From Bosea sp. F3-2 (GTDB lineage: Bacteria > Pseudomonadota > Alphaproteobacteria > Rhizobiales > Beijerinckiaceae), in NCBI RefSeq assembly GCF_008253865.1, contig NZ_CP042331.1:3246001-3310000 (forward strand): a stretch of DNA of 64,000 nt. The letters are read 5' to 3'. The translations under genes were made by a program, and so were the position numbers. Below are positions 34,971 to 43,231 of this stretch, in pieces (positions within the stretch are counted from its first letter, which is position 1; every line of letters starts with the position of its first letter). Under the pieces are notes generated by a model. It saw only the letters and a list, made by a program, of their open reading frames with translations, was not told where the DNA came from and made no database searches.

Positions 34971-35594
34971 CTACTGAAACCATCCTCGGGTGATGGCGTA
35001 CTGCACGATCTGCTGGCGACTATCGATTCTCAGCTTATTGCTGGCGCGCGCCTTGTAGGTTTCCGCCGATTTCGTCGTGATTCCGATGCGCTCCGCCGCC
35101 TCGCGAATACTGAAGCCTAGCGCAATCAATCGCAGAACCTCTTGCTCCCTCTGTGTCAGGATCGAGCCGCGCCGCCCCCCTTCCTCCGTCAGAACCGCAT
35201 CTGCGGCGTCGAGGAAGCTGCCGCCGCGAATTATTGTCGCGATCGCCTTGCACAGGACCGATCCGGGCGATTGCTTCAGGAAATAGCCACGTGCTCCCAG
35301 CGCAAGCAACCGGTGGGCCCGGCTATTGTCGAGTTCGTCCGCGAGGATAAGGATTCGCTGCGATGGAAGATCGTTCAGCAGGCTCTCAGCGACGGAGACG
35401 CCATTGAAACTTTCGCTGACGACGGCGACGTCCGGAGCAGTCTTGTCGATGACTTGCGCAAGATGGGCGGACGAATGAACCTCACCGACGACGTCGATAT
35501 TGGATTGCTCAGCCAGGCAGGACCGCAAACCCACGAGGAAGATCGGGTGCTCGTCGGCCAGAAAAATGCGGGCAGGCCGTTCGAATGACAGCAT
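34971..35594 (-). CDS. LuxR/NarL-type regulator with a receiver-like domain lacking the phospho-acceptor Asp
   Basis: A 207-residue protein. Residues about 8-125 have the receiver fold: acidic pair Asp14-Glu15 (FLADEHPIFLVGL) and the conserved Lys107 (GYFLKQSP). Where the phospho-acceptor Asp is expected the sequence reads DVAVVSESFNG, with Ser60. Residues about 142-200 are a complete LuxR helix-turn-helix (LTQREQEVLRLIALGFSIREAA). It is therefore probably an atypical response regulator that does not need phosphorylation. Its stop lies 271 bp upstream of the sugar transferase gene, so it is likely to control the polysaccharide genes. Confidence 0.85.
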   Translation of the reverse strand: MLSFERPARIFLADEHPIFLVGLRSCLAEQSNIDVVGEVHSSAHLAQVIDKTAPDVAVVSESFNGVSVAESLLNDLPSQRILILADELDNSRAHRLLALGARGYFLKQSPGSVLCKAIATIIRGGSFLDAADAVLTEEGGRRGSILTQREQEVLRLIALGFSIREAAERIGITTKSAETYKARASNKLRIDSRQQIVQYAITRGWFQ

Positions 35595-35669
35595 GGCGCA
35601 ACCTCTACGCGAACGAGGGCCTGAACCGGACAGAGATTGCGCGACGACTGCGGGCCTGCCGCGACAGGC

Positions 35670-37025
35670 CTAGTTCTGCGCGCCAGCCGCACCGGACGGC
35701 GGCAGCGACGAGATGATCGCTTGCAGCGACGCCCGCTCCACCCTGACGATGTCGCCCGGCAGGATCGGCGACGCCTCGTCGACGGCGATTTCCTGGACGG
35801 TGCCGCCCTGGCGCCGTTGGACACTGAAACGCATGCGCGTGAGCTGCTTTTCCTGCTCGGTTTGCAGCCGCGGTGCGAGCGCGGTTGACTCATGGATGAG
35901 TGCGCGTAGCGCCGCGATCCGGTCGTCCGTCTGCTTGAGTGAAAGCTGGGTTTCGCGCAGCTCGCGCCCGATATCGATCTCGCGCTGGTTCTCAAGATCA
36001 GCTAACGCCCGCTCGATGCGGCTGATCTCCTGCTTCGCCCGGGCCGTAGCGAGCACCAAGTCAAGCGCCTGGCTCTCAGATTGCGCGAGGTTCTGCTCGA
36101 CCGCAAGCTGGCGCGGACTGACCGCCAACCCCTTGCTGATCAAGCTGTTGATGTTGTTGAGCTCGCGCCGAATGAGATCCTGCTGGCGCTGCTGGGTGAC
36201 GGCCTTGGTGCCGAGGGTCCGTAGCTCTTCTTCAAGCAGGGTGCGTGATTGCTGCAGGAGATCGAGTTGTGAGCGGACGGCTTTGCGGCGCGCGTCGAAC
36301 AAGGCACTTTCCTCGCGCATCGCTTGGGCGGCACCGTCATCCAGGCTGCGGCGGACGTCCTCCGAAAAAGTGATCGCATCGGCCCTGCGCGCCTCTGCCA
36401 GAAGTCTGTCGCGGCGAATCCGCAGGGCAAGAAGCTGTGTTTGTTGCACGCGAATCTCGCCCTCTGCGACAATCGTCTCGCGCTCGAAACGGCCCAACGC
36501 CAGCTCCATGCGCTGCACCCCACCGGCGATGGCGACCGCCTGCAGCGCCGTCATCGTCGGCCGAAAGGCGTACTCCCCCGGCCTCTCGACGGCGCCGACC
36601 ACATAAATCGGCCTGTATTGTGCGATCTCGACGGCCGCAGCCGGCGCGTTCACGAGTCCAGCCGTGCCCTTCAGGCGCTCCGAGATCAACGCTGCGATCT
36701 CGGCCGGCGCCTTGCCATCGACCGAGAAGGTGCCGACGACGGGCAGCGAGAGCATGCCAGTCGAACTGATGGCAAATTCGCCGCTGAGCGCCGACCATTC
36801 GAACAGTTCGCGCGAATTCGGCCGCCATTCCGACACCTTGATCTTCAGCCGATCCTGCGCGGCGACACGATATTCGAACTCATTCGCATAGGCCTGACCG
36901 GTACGGCCTGCGGCAGGTAGCAGGAACAGCGCCGTGAGCAGCATTGCGATCACTCGCGCAGCGGCTTGAGCGAGGGGCGGAACAAGACGGTCGAGTAGGG
37001 TGAGAAACCTCACGAAACGCTCCAC
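35670..37025 (-). CDS. Polysaccharide export protein, ExoF/Wza-like
   Basis: A 451-residue exported protein. The N-terminal hydrophobic segment VIAMLLTALFLLPAAG acts as signal peptide. A Poly_export domain follows (FEYRVAAQDRLKIKVSEW, GMLSLPVVGTFSVDG), then an SLBB-type stretch (IYVVGAVERPGEYAF). The remaining about 230 residues are long coiled coils. This is the ExoF layout of rhizobia rather than the lipoprotein Wza, since no lipobox Cys is seen. It would form part of the trans-envelope export path. The start is GTG at 37025; a start nearer the signal peptide is possible. Confidence 0.87.
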   Translation of the reverse strand: MERFVRFLTLLDRLVPPLAQAAARVIAMLLTALFLLPAAGRTGQAYANEFEYRVAAQDRLKIKVSEWRPNSRELFEWSALSGEFAISSTGMLSLPVVGTFSVDGKAPAEIAALISERLKGTAGLVNAPAAAVEIAQYRPIYVVGAVERPGEYAFRPTMTALQAVAIAGGVQRMELALGRFERETIVAEGEIRVQQTQLLALRIRRDRLLAEARRADAITFSEDVRRSLDDGAAQAMREESALFDARRKAVRSQLDLLQQSRTLLEEELRTLGTKAVTQQRQQDLIRRELNNINSLISKGLAVSPRQLAVEQNLAQSESQALDLVLATARAKQEISRIERALADLENQREIDIGRELRETQLSLKQTDDRIAALRALIHESTALAPRLQTEQEKQLTRMRFSVQRRQGGTVQEIAVDEASPILPGDIVRVERASLQAIISSLPPSGAAGAQN

Positions 37026-37199
37026 TGCAGACTACTCTAACAATCCCAAGCAAAACCGTTGCCAGCTCGGGAGGCCGTTAGCGCACCCTTAACCCATGAG
37101 GCGCAGCCTTGTGGGTGTCCCTTGCGCCCCTGAAGCCTTTCTTCGGTCGCGGAGCGACGCTATAGTCATTGCTGATAGCGAGCCGCGAAAGCACGAGTG

Positions 37200-37427
37200 A
37201 TGCTGATCGTCTTCTTCCTGGCTGCATTCGCCAGCGGCGCACTGACCCTCTGGCTAATGTGGTCGCACGGCTTGCTGGTTGCGTTGATCGCCACCGCTCT
37301 TGTCAGCAGCGCGACTGTCGCTCTTTTCGCCGTCGTCTCAACCGTCTTCAGGTCGCGCGTCGCGACCGGCGGCGAGCCGCGGCCACGCGGCATCCCCGAC
37401 ATCGTCGGACCGCGCCAGCGGCGCTGA
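37200..37427 (+). CDS. Small membrane protein, unknown function
   Basis: A 75-residue protein with two hydrophobic segments (residues about 2-20 and 26-48) and a basic tail ending PRGIPDIVGPRQRR. No family recognised. It begins with ATG at 37200 (a GTG precedes it directly). It opens the plus-strand group that leads to the VanZ-like and GDP-mannose genes, divergent from the exporter gene. Composition and two clean membrane segments support it being real. Confidence 0.55.
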   Translation: MLIVFFLAAFASGALTLWLMWSHGLLVALIATALVSSATVALFAVVSTVFRSRVATGGEPRPRGIPDIVGPRQRR

Positions 37428-37538
37428 TCTGCCGCGCAATCGATCGTTTGGCACATCAATTGCTGATCAACCCCGTAAAGGCGGTTGGCGCGATCGCGCA
37501 TCGTACCGCCGCCCACCATTGCGATGGGAGACGGGACA

Positions 37539-38303
37539 ATGACGCTTCCGGCGCGGTTTCGCGCTTCGCATCGAGACCAACAGACGGATCTCGATAGGCT
37601 TGGACCGCTCTACCGGCAACTCGAACAGGTTCTCGCCGGGATCGAACGTGAATTCGCCGGGCTGTCACGCCGGCTCGACGAGGCCCGCACGCGCGCGGCA
37701 GCGCTGATGGGCAATGAGGACGGCATCTATTTCGATCGTGAGCCGGCTGATGAGGCCAGGCTGGTCGAAGCAGAGGCGCAGATGATGGCGGCTTTCCGCC
37801 GGATCGAGCAGTTGCGGGCGCAAAGATCGATGCTCGCCGCCTGGCGCGCCCAGATCGAGGATTCAGGCATCGGCCGCGCATTGCGCGACGGGGCCGGCTC
37901 GAGCGGACGGTTCTCCCGTTTTCTGCGTCTGATGCGGGCGCGGATGGCGGTGATCCGGCATCTCTCCCGCTTCTCCGGCTGGGTACTGATGCTCGTCATC
38001 ATTTATGCGACATTGTCTGGAATCGAGCAGCGGCCATCCGTCGCCTGGCTGATGCCAGACATCGAACGCAGCCTCGCCTTCCTCGCCGCAGCGGCTGCCT
38101 TCGCGATCGGCTACCCACGGCAGCGCCCGCTCATCTTCGCCGCCGGCCTCGCCGCAGTCATCTCGCTCGAATTCGCCCAAGGCTGGGCGCCGACGCGCCA
38201 TGGCACGCCTCACGATGCCTGGGTCAAGGCCTTCGGGCTCTGTACCGGCCTGCTGCTCGTTATCGGTATTGAGCGCCTCAGGCAGCCCGGGAGGAGCTCA
38301 TGA
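37539..38303 (+). CDS. Membrane protein with N-terminal coiled coil and VanZ-like C-terminus
   Basis: A 254-residue protein. Residues 1-125 are charged and form coiled coils (LYRQLEQVLAGIEREFAGL). The C-terminal half holds three or four membrane segments with the VanZ-like layout, including LEFAQGWAPTRHGTPHDAWVK. VanZ-like proteins recur in polysaccharide clusters, but their reaction is not established. The ATG at 37539 follows GGGAGACGGGACA. Its stop overlaps the start of the GDP-mannose gene by 4 bp, so expression is coupled. Confidence 0.75.
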   Translation: MTLPARFRASHRDQQTDLDRLGPLYRQLEQVLAGIEREFAGLSRRLDEARTRAAALMGNEDGIYFDREPADEARLVEAEAQMMAAFRRIEQLRAQRSMLAAWRAQIEDSGIGRALRDGAGSSGRFSRFLRLMRARMAVIRHLSRFSGWVLMLVIIYATLSGIEQRPSVAWLMPDIERSLAFLAAAAAFAIGYPRQRPLIFAAGLAAVISLEFAQGWAPTRHGTPHDAWVKAFGLCTGLLLVIGIERLRQPGRSS

Positions 38304-39757
38304 AGCTCGATCCTCACGCACAAGCGTCAGCCGTGATTTCCGCACCAGCCGCTGCCCGCACGATCGTTCCGATCGTCCTGTGCGGCGGCGCCGGCTCTCG
38401 CCTCTGGCCGGCCTCGCGCGAAGCCTTTCCGAAGCAGTTCATCGCGCTGCTCGGCGAGGAATCGATGTTCCAGCAGACGTTGGGCCGGATCCGGGACCCA
38501 CTGTTTGGCGCTCCGGTGATCGTGACCCACGACGATTTCCGCTTCCTCGTGCTCAGCCAGATAAAGCAGGTCGGGATGACCGGTGAAATCCTGCTCGAGC
38601 CAGCCCGCCGCGATTCTGGCCCGGCAATCGCCGCCGCCGTCAACTTCGTCCAGAAGCGCGACCCGCAAGCCCTCGTGCTCGTGCTCGCCTCCGACCACCT
38701 GATCGGCGATCTCGCGGCTTTCCGCAGCGCCGTCGAGACCGCGACATCCGGGGCGGCGCAGGGTCGGCTCGTCACGTTCGGCATCGTTCCCGACAAGCCT
38801 GCCACCGGCTATGGCTATATCCGGCCGGAACCGGGCAACGAAGGCGTCCGCAAGGTGTTGAGCTTTGTCGAGAAGCCCGATGAGGCGACGGCCGCGCGCT
38901 ATCTCGACGAGGGGTATCTCTGGAACAGCGGCATGTTCCTTTTCCGCGCCGACAGCTTCATGGCCGAGTTATCCAAGCACGAACCGGCGATGGCGAGCGC
39001 TGTAGCGGCGGCCGTGGCGCACGCGCACGAGGATATCGGCTTCCATCGCTTGAACGCTGAACACTTCGGCGCCGCGCCGCGCAAATCGATCGACTATGCC
39101 GTGATGGAGCAGACCGATCTCGCCAGCGTCGTCCCTGCCTCCTTCGGCTGGTCGGATGTCGGGAGCTGGTCGAGTGTCTGGGAGGCTTCGCCGCGAGACG
39201 AGTCCGGCAACGCCGGCGGCCACAATGTCGAGTTCGTCGACAGTCGCAACTGCTATGTCCAGAGCAGCGGCCCGCTCACGGTGCTGGTCGGTGTCGAGGA
39301 TGCCGTGGTCATCGTCGAAAACGATGCGGTGATGGTGACGAAGCGCGATCGCGCCGAGCAGGTCAAAGGCGCCTTCGAACGGCTCAAGGCCGATGGGCAC
39401 CCTTCCGTCGTCAGCTCCCGGAGGGTCTATCGGCCATGGGGATATTACCAGACGCTCGATCTCGGCGCGCGCTTCCAGGTCAAGCGCATCGTCGTCGACC
39501 CCGGCCAGAAACTGTCCCTGCAAAGTCATCACCATCGTGCCGAACACTGGGTGGTGGTCCGCGGTATTGCCGAGGTGACCCGCGACGACGAGACCATTCT
39601 CGTGCACGAGAACGAGTCGATCTACCTGCCGATCGGCTGCGTTCACCGGATGGCCAACCCGGGCAAGATTCTGCTCGAGATCATCGAGGTGCAGTCCGGC
39701 TCGTATCTCGGCGAGGACGACATCGTCCGCTACGAGGACATCTATCGCCGGGTGTGA
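38300..39757 (+). CDS. manC: Mannose-1-phosphate guanylyltransferase / mannose-6-phosphate isomerase
   Basis: A 485-residue bifunctional type II enzyme of normal length. The N-terminal nucleotidyltransferase has VPIVLCGGAGSRLWPASRE with FPKQF, and DYAVMEQ later. The C-terminal cupin isomerase has LSLQSHHHRAEHWVVVRG and YLPIGCVHRMANPG. It makes GDP-mannose from mannose-1-phosphate and GTP, and may also interconvert fructose-6-P and mannose-6-P. This indicates that mannose (or a GDP-mannose-derived deoxysugar) is part of the polymer. It is coupled to the VanZ-like gene and convergent with a GT4 gene 27 bp away. Confidence 0.92.
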   Translation: MKLDPHAQASAVISAPAAARTIVPIVLCGGAGSRLWPASREAFPKQFIALLGEESMFQQTLGRIRDPLFGAPVIVTHDDFRFLVLSQIKQVGMTGEILLEPARRDSGPAIAAAVNFVQKRDPQALVLVLASDHLIGDLAAFRSAVETATSGAAQGRLVTFGIVPDKPATGYGYIRPEPGNEGVRKVLSFVEKPDEATAARYLDEGYLWNSGMFLFRADSFMAELSKHEPAMASAVAAAVAHAHEDIGFHRLNAEHFGAAPRKSIDYAVMEQTDLASVVPASFGWSDVGSWSSVWEASPRDESGNAGGHNVEFVDSRNCYVQSSGPLTVLVGVEDAVVIVENDAVMVTKRDRAEQVKGAFERLKADGHPSVVSSRRVYRPWGYYQTLDLGARFQVKRIVVDPGQKLSLQSHHHRAEHWVVVRGIAEVTRDDETILVHENESIYLPIGCVHRMANPGKILLEIIEVQSGSYLGEDDIVRYEDIYRRV

Positions 39758-39784
39758 GCAGCAATCGCTGCCTCCTCAAGATGC

Positions 39785-40942
39785 TCAGGCGGGTTCAATG
39801 CTCAAGCTGTTCCCAGCAATATGTGTCTGCGGCCCGACGCGCCCATCGGCGGCGAGCAAGGCTCGCGCATGGGCATGCACGACCTTGTCGAGGCTGAAGC
39901 GGTCGATGTAGTCGGCGCGGTACTGCGCATGGCGGCGCTCGGACGCAACGTTGTCATGATAGTGGATCATTGCGGCGACGAAGCCGGCCATATCTCCCAA
40001 CGCGACGAGACGGCCGATCCGCTCGTCGCGAATGATGTCGCTCGGTCCGAATTCGCAATCGAAGGCGACCACCGGCAGGCCGAAGCGCAGCGCTTCGCAA
40101 ATGGCGAGCGACCAGCCTTCCCAGCGCGCGCCTGAGAGGTAGATGTCGCAGCGCGAAAGCGGGAGCGCCGGGCTGTCCGGGTAATGCTCGATCGTGACCC
40201 GCCCGGCGAGGCCGAGCTCGTCGATCAGGGCACGGATTGTCGGCCCCTCCTCACCATAGCCGACCAGGACGAGCTCTGCGCCCCCGCGCTTCTCGCAGAA
40301 TGCGGCGAACGCGTGCAGCAGGATGTCGTAGCCCTTCTGATAGGCGAAGCGGCCAACGGTGACGAAGCGGACCGGACGGTCCGCGTCCGTCGGCGCAGGC
40401 ACCACCATATCAAACGAGCGCACCGGATTGGGCACCCAGACACATTCGACCTTGCTCGGATAGTCGGCCCGGAAGGCGTCGAGCTGGCGCGGCGACGTGC
40501 CGAAGACGCGTGCCAGCTGCGGCAGGACCAGGAACCGCATCGCCTCGAACAGCAGGCTCGCCTTGAACGAGCGGCGCTCGAGCCTGGGATTGCCGTGGAG
40601 ATAGAGGACGAAGCGGCGTTGGATACCGAGGCAGCAAAGCCAGAACACGGCTGTCGGCTCGACCTGCGGGACGACGACGAGATCGAATTGCCCATCGGCA
40701 ACAGTGCGACGGACCCGGCGCAGCAGGTCGAGCCGTCCGCTGGAGAAGCTCAGAATGACGTCGTATGGCCGCGACTGGCCGATGATCTGCTCGAAGGGTG
40801 AAGTGTAGAGGACGGAAACCTCGAGATCCTGCTCATACTGGATAGCCAATGCCGAGCAGATCGAGTCGGTGACGCGCTCGATGCCGGCGAAGGAGCGCGT
40901 CGGCGGCACGATGTAAAGGACTCTGGTCTTCTCGTCCGACAT
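39785..40942 (-). CDS. Glycosyltransferase family 4
   Basis: A 385-residue GT-B enzyme. RVLYIVPPTRSFAGIERVTD marks the acceptor-side domain; FVTVGRFAYQKGYDILLHAF, LVLVGYGEEGPTIRAL and GARWEGWSLAICEALRFG (EX7E) mark the donor-side domain. A fully normal GT4 with no membrane segment. The start is placed at the ATG at 40942 (MSDEKTR); ATGs at 40960 and 40984 are in frame. It is divergent from the GT2 gene at 41099. Confidence 0.88.
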   Translation of the reverse strand: MSDEKTRVLYIVPPTRSFAGIERVTDSICSALAIQYEQDLEVSVLYTSPFEQIIGQSRPYDVILSFSSGRLDLLRRVRRTVADGQFDLVVVPQVEPTAVFWLCCLGIQRRFVLYLHGNPRLERRSFKASLLFEAMRFLVLPQLARVFGTSPRQLDAFRADYPSKVECVWVPNPVRSFDMVVPAPTDADRPVRFVTVGRFAYQKGYDILLHAFAAFCEKRGGAELVLVGYGEEGPTIRALIDELGLAGRVTIEHYPDSPALPLSRCDIYLSGARWEGWSLAICEALRFGLPVVAFDCEFGPSDIIRDERIGRLVALGDMAGFVAAMIHYHDNVASERRHAQYRADYIDRFSLDKVVHAHARALLAADGRVGPQTHIAGNSLSIEPA

Positions 40943-41098
40943 CGCTCTCTTGATCGCCATCGCCCCGAAGCCGCCGGTTGGCATGCTTAGCGGTACGGCT
41001 CTTGCAATGTCCGCGCCAAGGGGCGCCCTGCCGCCAGTGGCGAATACCATGTCGGCAATTCGAACAGCGCCAGGCTCAAGGCTTCAGCGGGGCGGCGC

Positions 41099-42118
41099 AT
41101 GACCGGTTCCACATTCAAGCTCGCGGTGATCGTCAATTGCTACAACTACGCCGAATATGTCGGCCGTTCGGTCCGCAGCGTGCTCGCGCAGGGCCGCAGC
41201 GACTGCGAACTCATCGTCGTCGACGACGGCTCGACTGACGCCTCCTGGGAGGTCATCGGCCAGACGGGAGTCACTGCCTATCGGATCGAGAACAGTGGCC
41301 AGCGCCGAGCCTGCGCGTTTGGTCTCGACCGGACGACGGCGCCGTTCGTGCTGTTCCTCGATGCCGACGATGAACTTGCTCCGGGCGCGCTCGATGCGAT
41401 CATCCCGCATCTGCAGCCCTCGATCGCCAAATTGCAATTCTGCCTGAGCCGCATCGACGGCAACAACAACCACCTGGGTTCGGCTGTCCCGGAACCCGAG
41501 CTGCTTCGCACAACCGGTGACCTCAGGGAGCGTGTACGCAAAACCGGCGCCTATATCAGCCCGCCAACGTCCGGGAATGTGTTCAGGCGCGATCTCTGCG
41601 AATTGCTGCACGACGCCGAATATGACAACGCGGTCGACGGGATTATCATCCTCGCGGCTCCCTTTTTCGGCGAGGTCGTATCCCTGCCGGAGGAACTTGG
41701 GCTCTACCGTGTCCACGGTCGCAACATGTCAGGCGTAGGGCGCACGATCGACGCCGACAAGATCGAACAGCACATGCAGCGCTTCAAGAATCTCATCGAG
41801 CACCTCAACAGAGTTATGCCCAACGATGCCAAACCGCGGCAACTCGATGTGGAGCGAACGTTCTTCTACCTCGAGAAGAAGATGATCCTTGCGTCAATCA
41901 ACGGTAGAATGGGTCGCTATCGGCAAATCCCCAAGCTCGTCCGGATTATTATTGGGGAGTATTTCTCACCAGCACGGAAATTTGCGCTTTCGCTGTTTCA
42001 TATTCTCATTGCTCTTCTGCCGTTCGGTATCTCACGCCACCTCATCGAGATCCGTTATCGCCCCGAGCTGCGGACAGTTGCAGCTCTGACAAAAACGGTG
42101 ATCCGCAACAGCGGCTAA
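41099..42118 (+). CDS. Glycosyltransferase family 2
   Basis: A 339-residue GT-A enzyme. The N-terminal catalytic domain reads FKLAVIVNCYNYAEYVGRSV, IVVDDGSTDAS and the DxD-type FLDADDE. ISPPTSGNVFRRDL and LPEELGLYRVHGRNMSG follow. The C-terminal about 90 residues are basic and amphipathic, with a hydrophobic stretch (FALSLFHILIALLPFGI) that may attach it to the membrane. It is the last gene of the polysaccharide cluster on this side. Confidence 0.88.
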   Translation: MTGSTFKLAVIVNCYNYAEYVGRSVRSVLAQGRSDCELIVVDDGSTDASWEVIGQTGVTAYRIENSGQRRACAFGLDRTTAPFVLFLDADDELAPGALDAIIPHLQPSIAKLQFCLSRIDGNNNHLGSAVPEPELLRTTGDLRERVRKTGAYISPPTSGNVFRRDLCELLHDAEYDNAVDGIIILAAPFFGEVVSLPEELGLYRVHGRNMSGVGRTIDADKIEQHMQRFKNLIEHLNRVMPNDAKPRQLDVERTFFYLEKKMILASINGRMGRYRQIPKLVRIIIGEYFSPARKFALSLFHILIALLPFGISRHLIEIRYRPELRTVAALTKTVIRNSG

Positions 42119-42493
42119 CCGAATCTCAGTAGAGGCCCCCTAATTTACCGGCAGTGGACGGCGAGCCCACTTGTGACCGGCAGCATGTATTAAGAGTCGC
42201 GGCGGCGCGACCTGCTTCAGTAACTGAGCCACTCCGCAACACGGCTGTTGAGCGATCCGGACGGTCCAGCGCCGCTACTGACACCAACGCCCAGTCAGCG
42301 CGACGGTGGGCCGAACAGGCGCTCAAGGTCGAACAACACGGCCCTCACCGGAGGCGATAAGGAACAACACCTGCTCTCAATGAACGGGTTTGCGGGCACT
42401 CTCCCCCGCAACAGAGGAAGTCGGGGGCGAGCGTGGAACTGTCCAGTGCCTCGATGAACCGGGCCCGTGGAACGCTCCTACAGAGCATGCTTT
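42119..42493. other. Intergenic stretch between convergent gene groups
   Basis: About 375 bp separating the end of the polysaccharide cluster from the end of the purine operon. No gene recognised. A GC-rich imperfect hairpin around 42400-42432 (CTCCCCCG with CGGGGGCGAG) could terminate the minus-strand operon. Confidence 0.4.
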
Positions 42494-43231
42494 TCACAAC
42501 CTCTCCGCAGCCGGGCGAAAGCCCTCCGCCTGGCCGTACCAGAGGCCATCCGGCCCTCGTTCGAGAAGCGGGGTTGCGAAACAACCTTCGACGCGCTCGG
42601 GCCAATCCGAACCGAACGCGGCCAGAAGAGCACGCCAGCGCAGCGACTGCAGCATGGCCGCTCCAACCGCGACCGGAACGATGCCCTGCGAGGCCAACAG
42701 GCTCAGCCCGGCCCGAACCGATGCGCCGCTCGATATGACGTCGTCGACGAGCGCCACCCGCCGCCCTTCGATCAGGGGCAGCATGCGGGGATCGATGTAA
42801 AGCCGTTTGGCCTGCTGCGTCGTAATGGAGGAAAGCGGTACGGATAGCGCCTCATCGTACCAGAATTTGCGCGAGGTCCCGAGTGGAACATAACGATCAT
42901 GGCCGAGCTTGCGCGCGACCTCCGCAGCAAGCGTGAGGCCTAGTGTCGGTAAGCCGATGACGATGTCGGGCCGAAACGCCGCCAGCCTTCCGGCGAGGTC
43001 GCCGGCGAGCGCGTCGACGACGGCGAAACTTGCCTGGTTGACGATCAGGGACGCGAGCCCGTGACGACCGTCGGCGAGAGCCCTGATGGGAAGCAACAGT
43101 TGACGGCCATCGGCGAGAACAGCGGGAAAAGTGTCCCGATGCCCAGCCTCGGCCCCATAGCTCCCGCCTGGATGGAGCACCTGCCAGAACTCGTGCGGTC
43201 GCACGCCGCTCACCCTGTCGTGAGTTCGCAT
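42494..43231 (-). CDS. Phosphoribosyltransferase
   Basis: A 245-residue type I phosphoribosyltransferase. The PRPP-binding loop is VALVDDVISSGAS, preceded by a flexible-loop region (VPLGTSRKFWYDEALSVPL) and DIVIGLPTLGLTLAAEVARKL. It would convert a purine base and PRPP to the nucleotide. It is the last gene of the nine-gene purine operon and starts inside the end of the M20 gene (22-bp overlap). The hypoxanthine produced by the neighbouring adenine deaminase is the obvious candidate substrate, which is inference. Confidence 0.82.
   Translation of the reverse strand: MRTHDRVSGVRPHEFWQVLHPGGSYGAEAGHRDTFPAVLADGRQLLLPIRALADGRHGLASLIVNQASFAVVDALAGDLAGRLAAFRPDIVIGLPTLGLTLAAEVARKLGHDRYVPLGTSRKFWYDEALSVPLSSITTQQAKRLYIDPRMLPLIEGRRVALVDDVISSGASVRAGLSLLASQGIVPVAVGAAMLQSLRWRALLAAFGSDWPERVEGCFATPLLERGPDGLWYGQAEGFRPAAERL

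Noticed and set aside
42119..42493. tRNA or small RNA in the gap between convergent operons
   Set aside because: No cloverleaf, no T-loop GGTTCGA-type sequence; only an imperfect GC hairpin.
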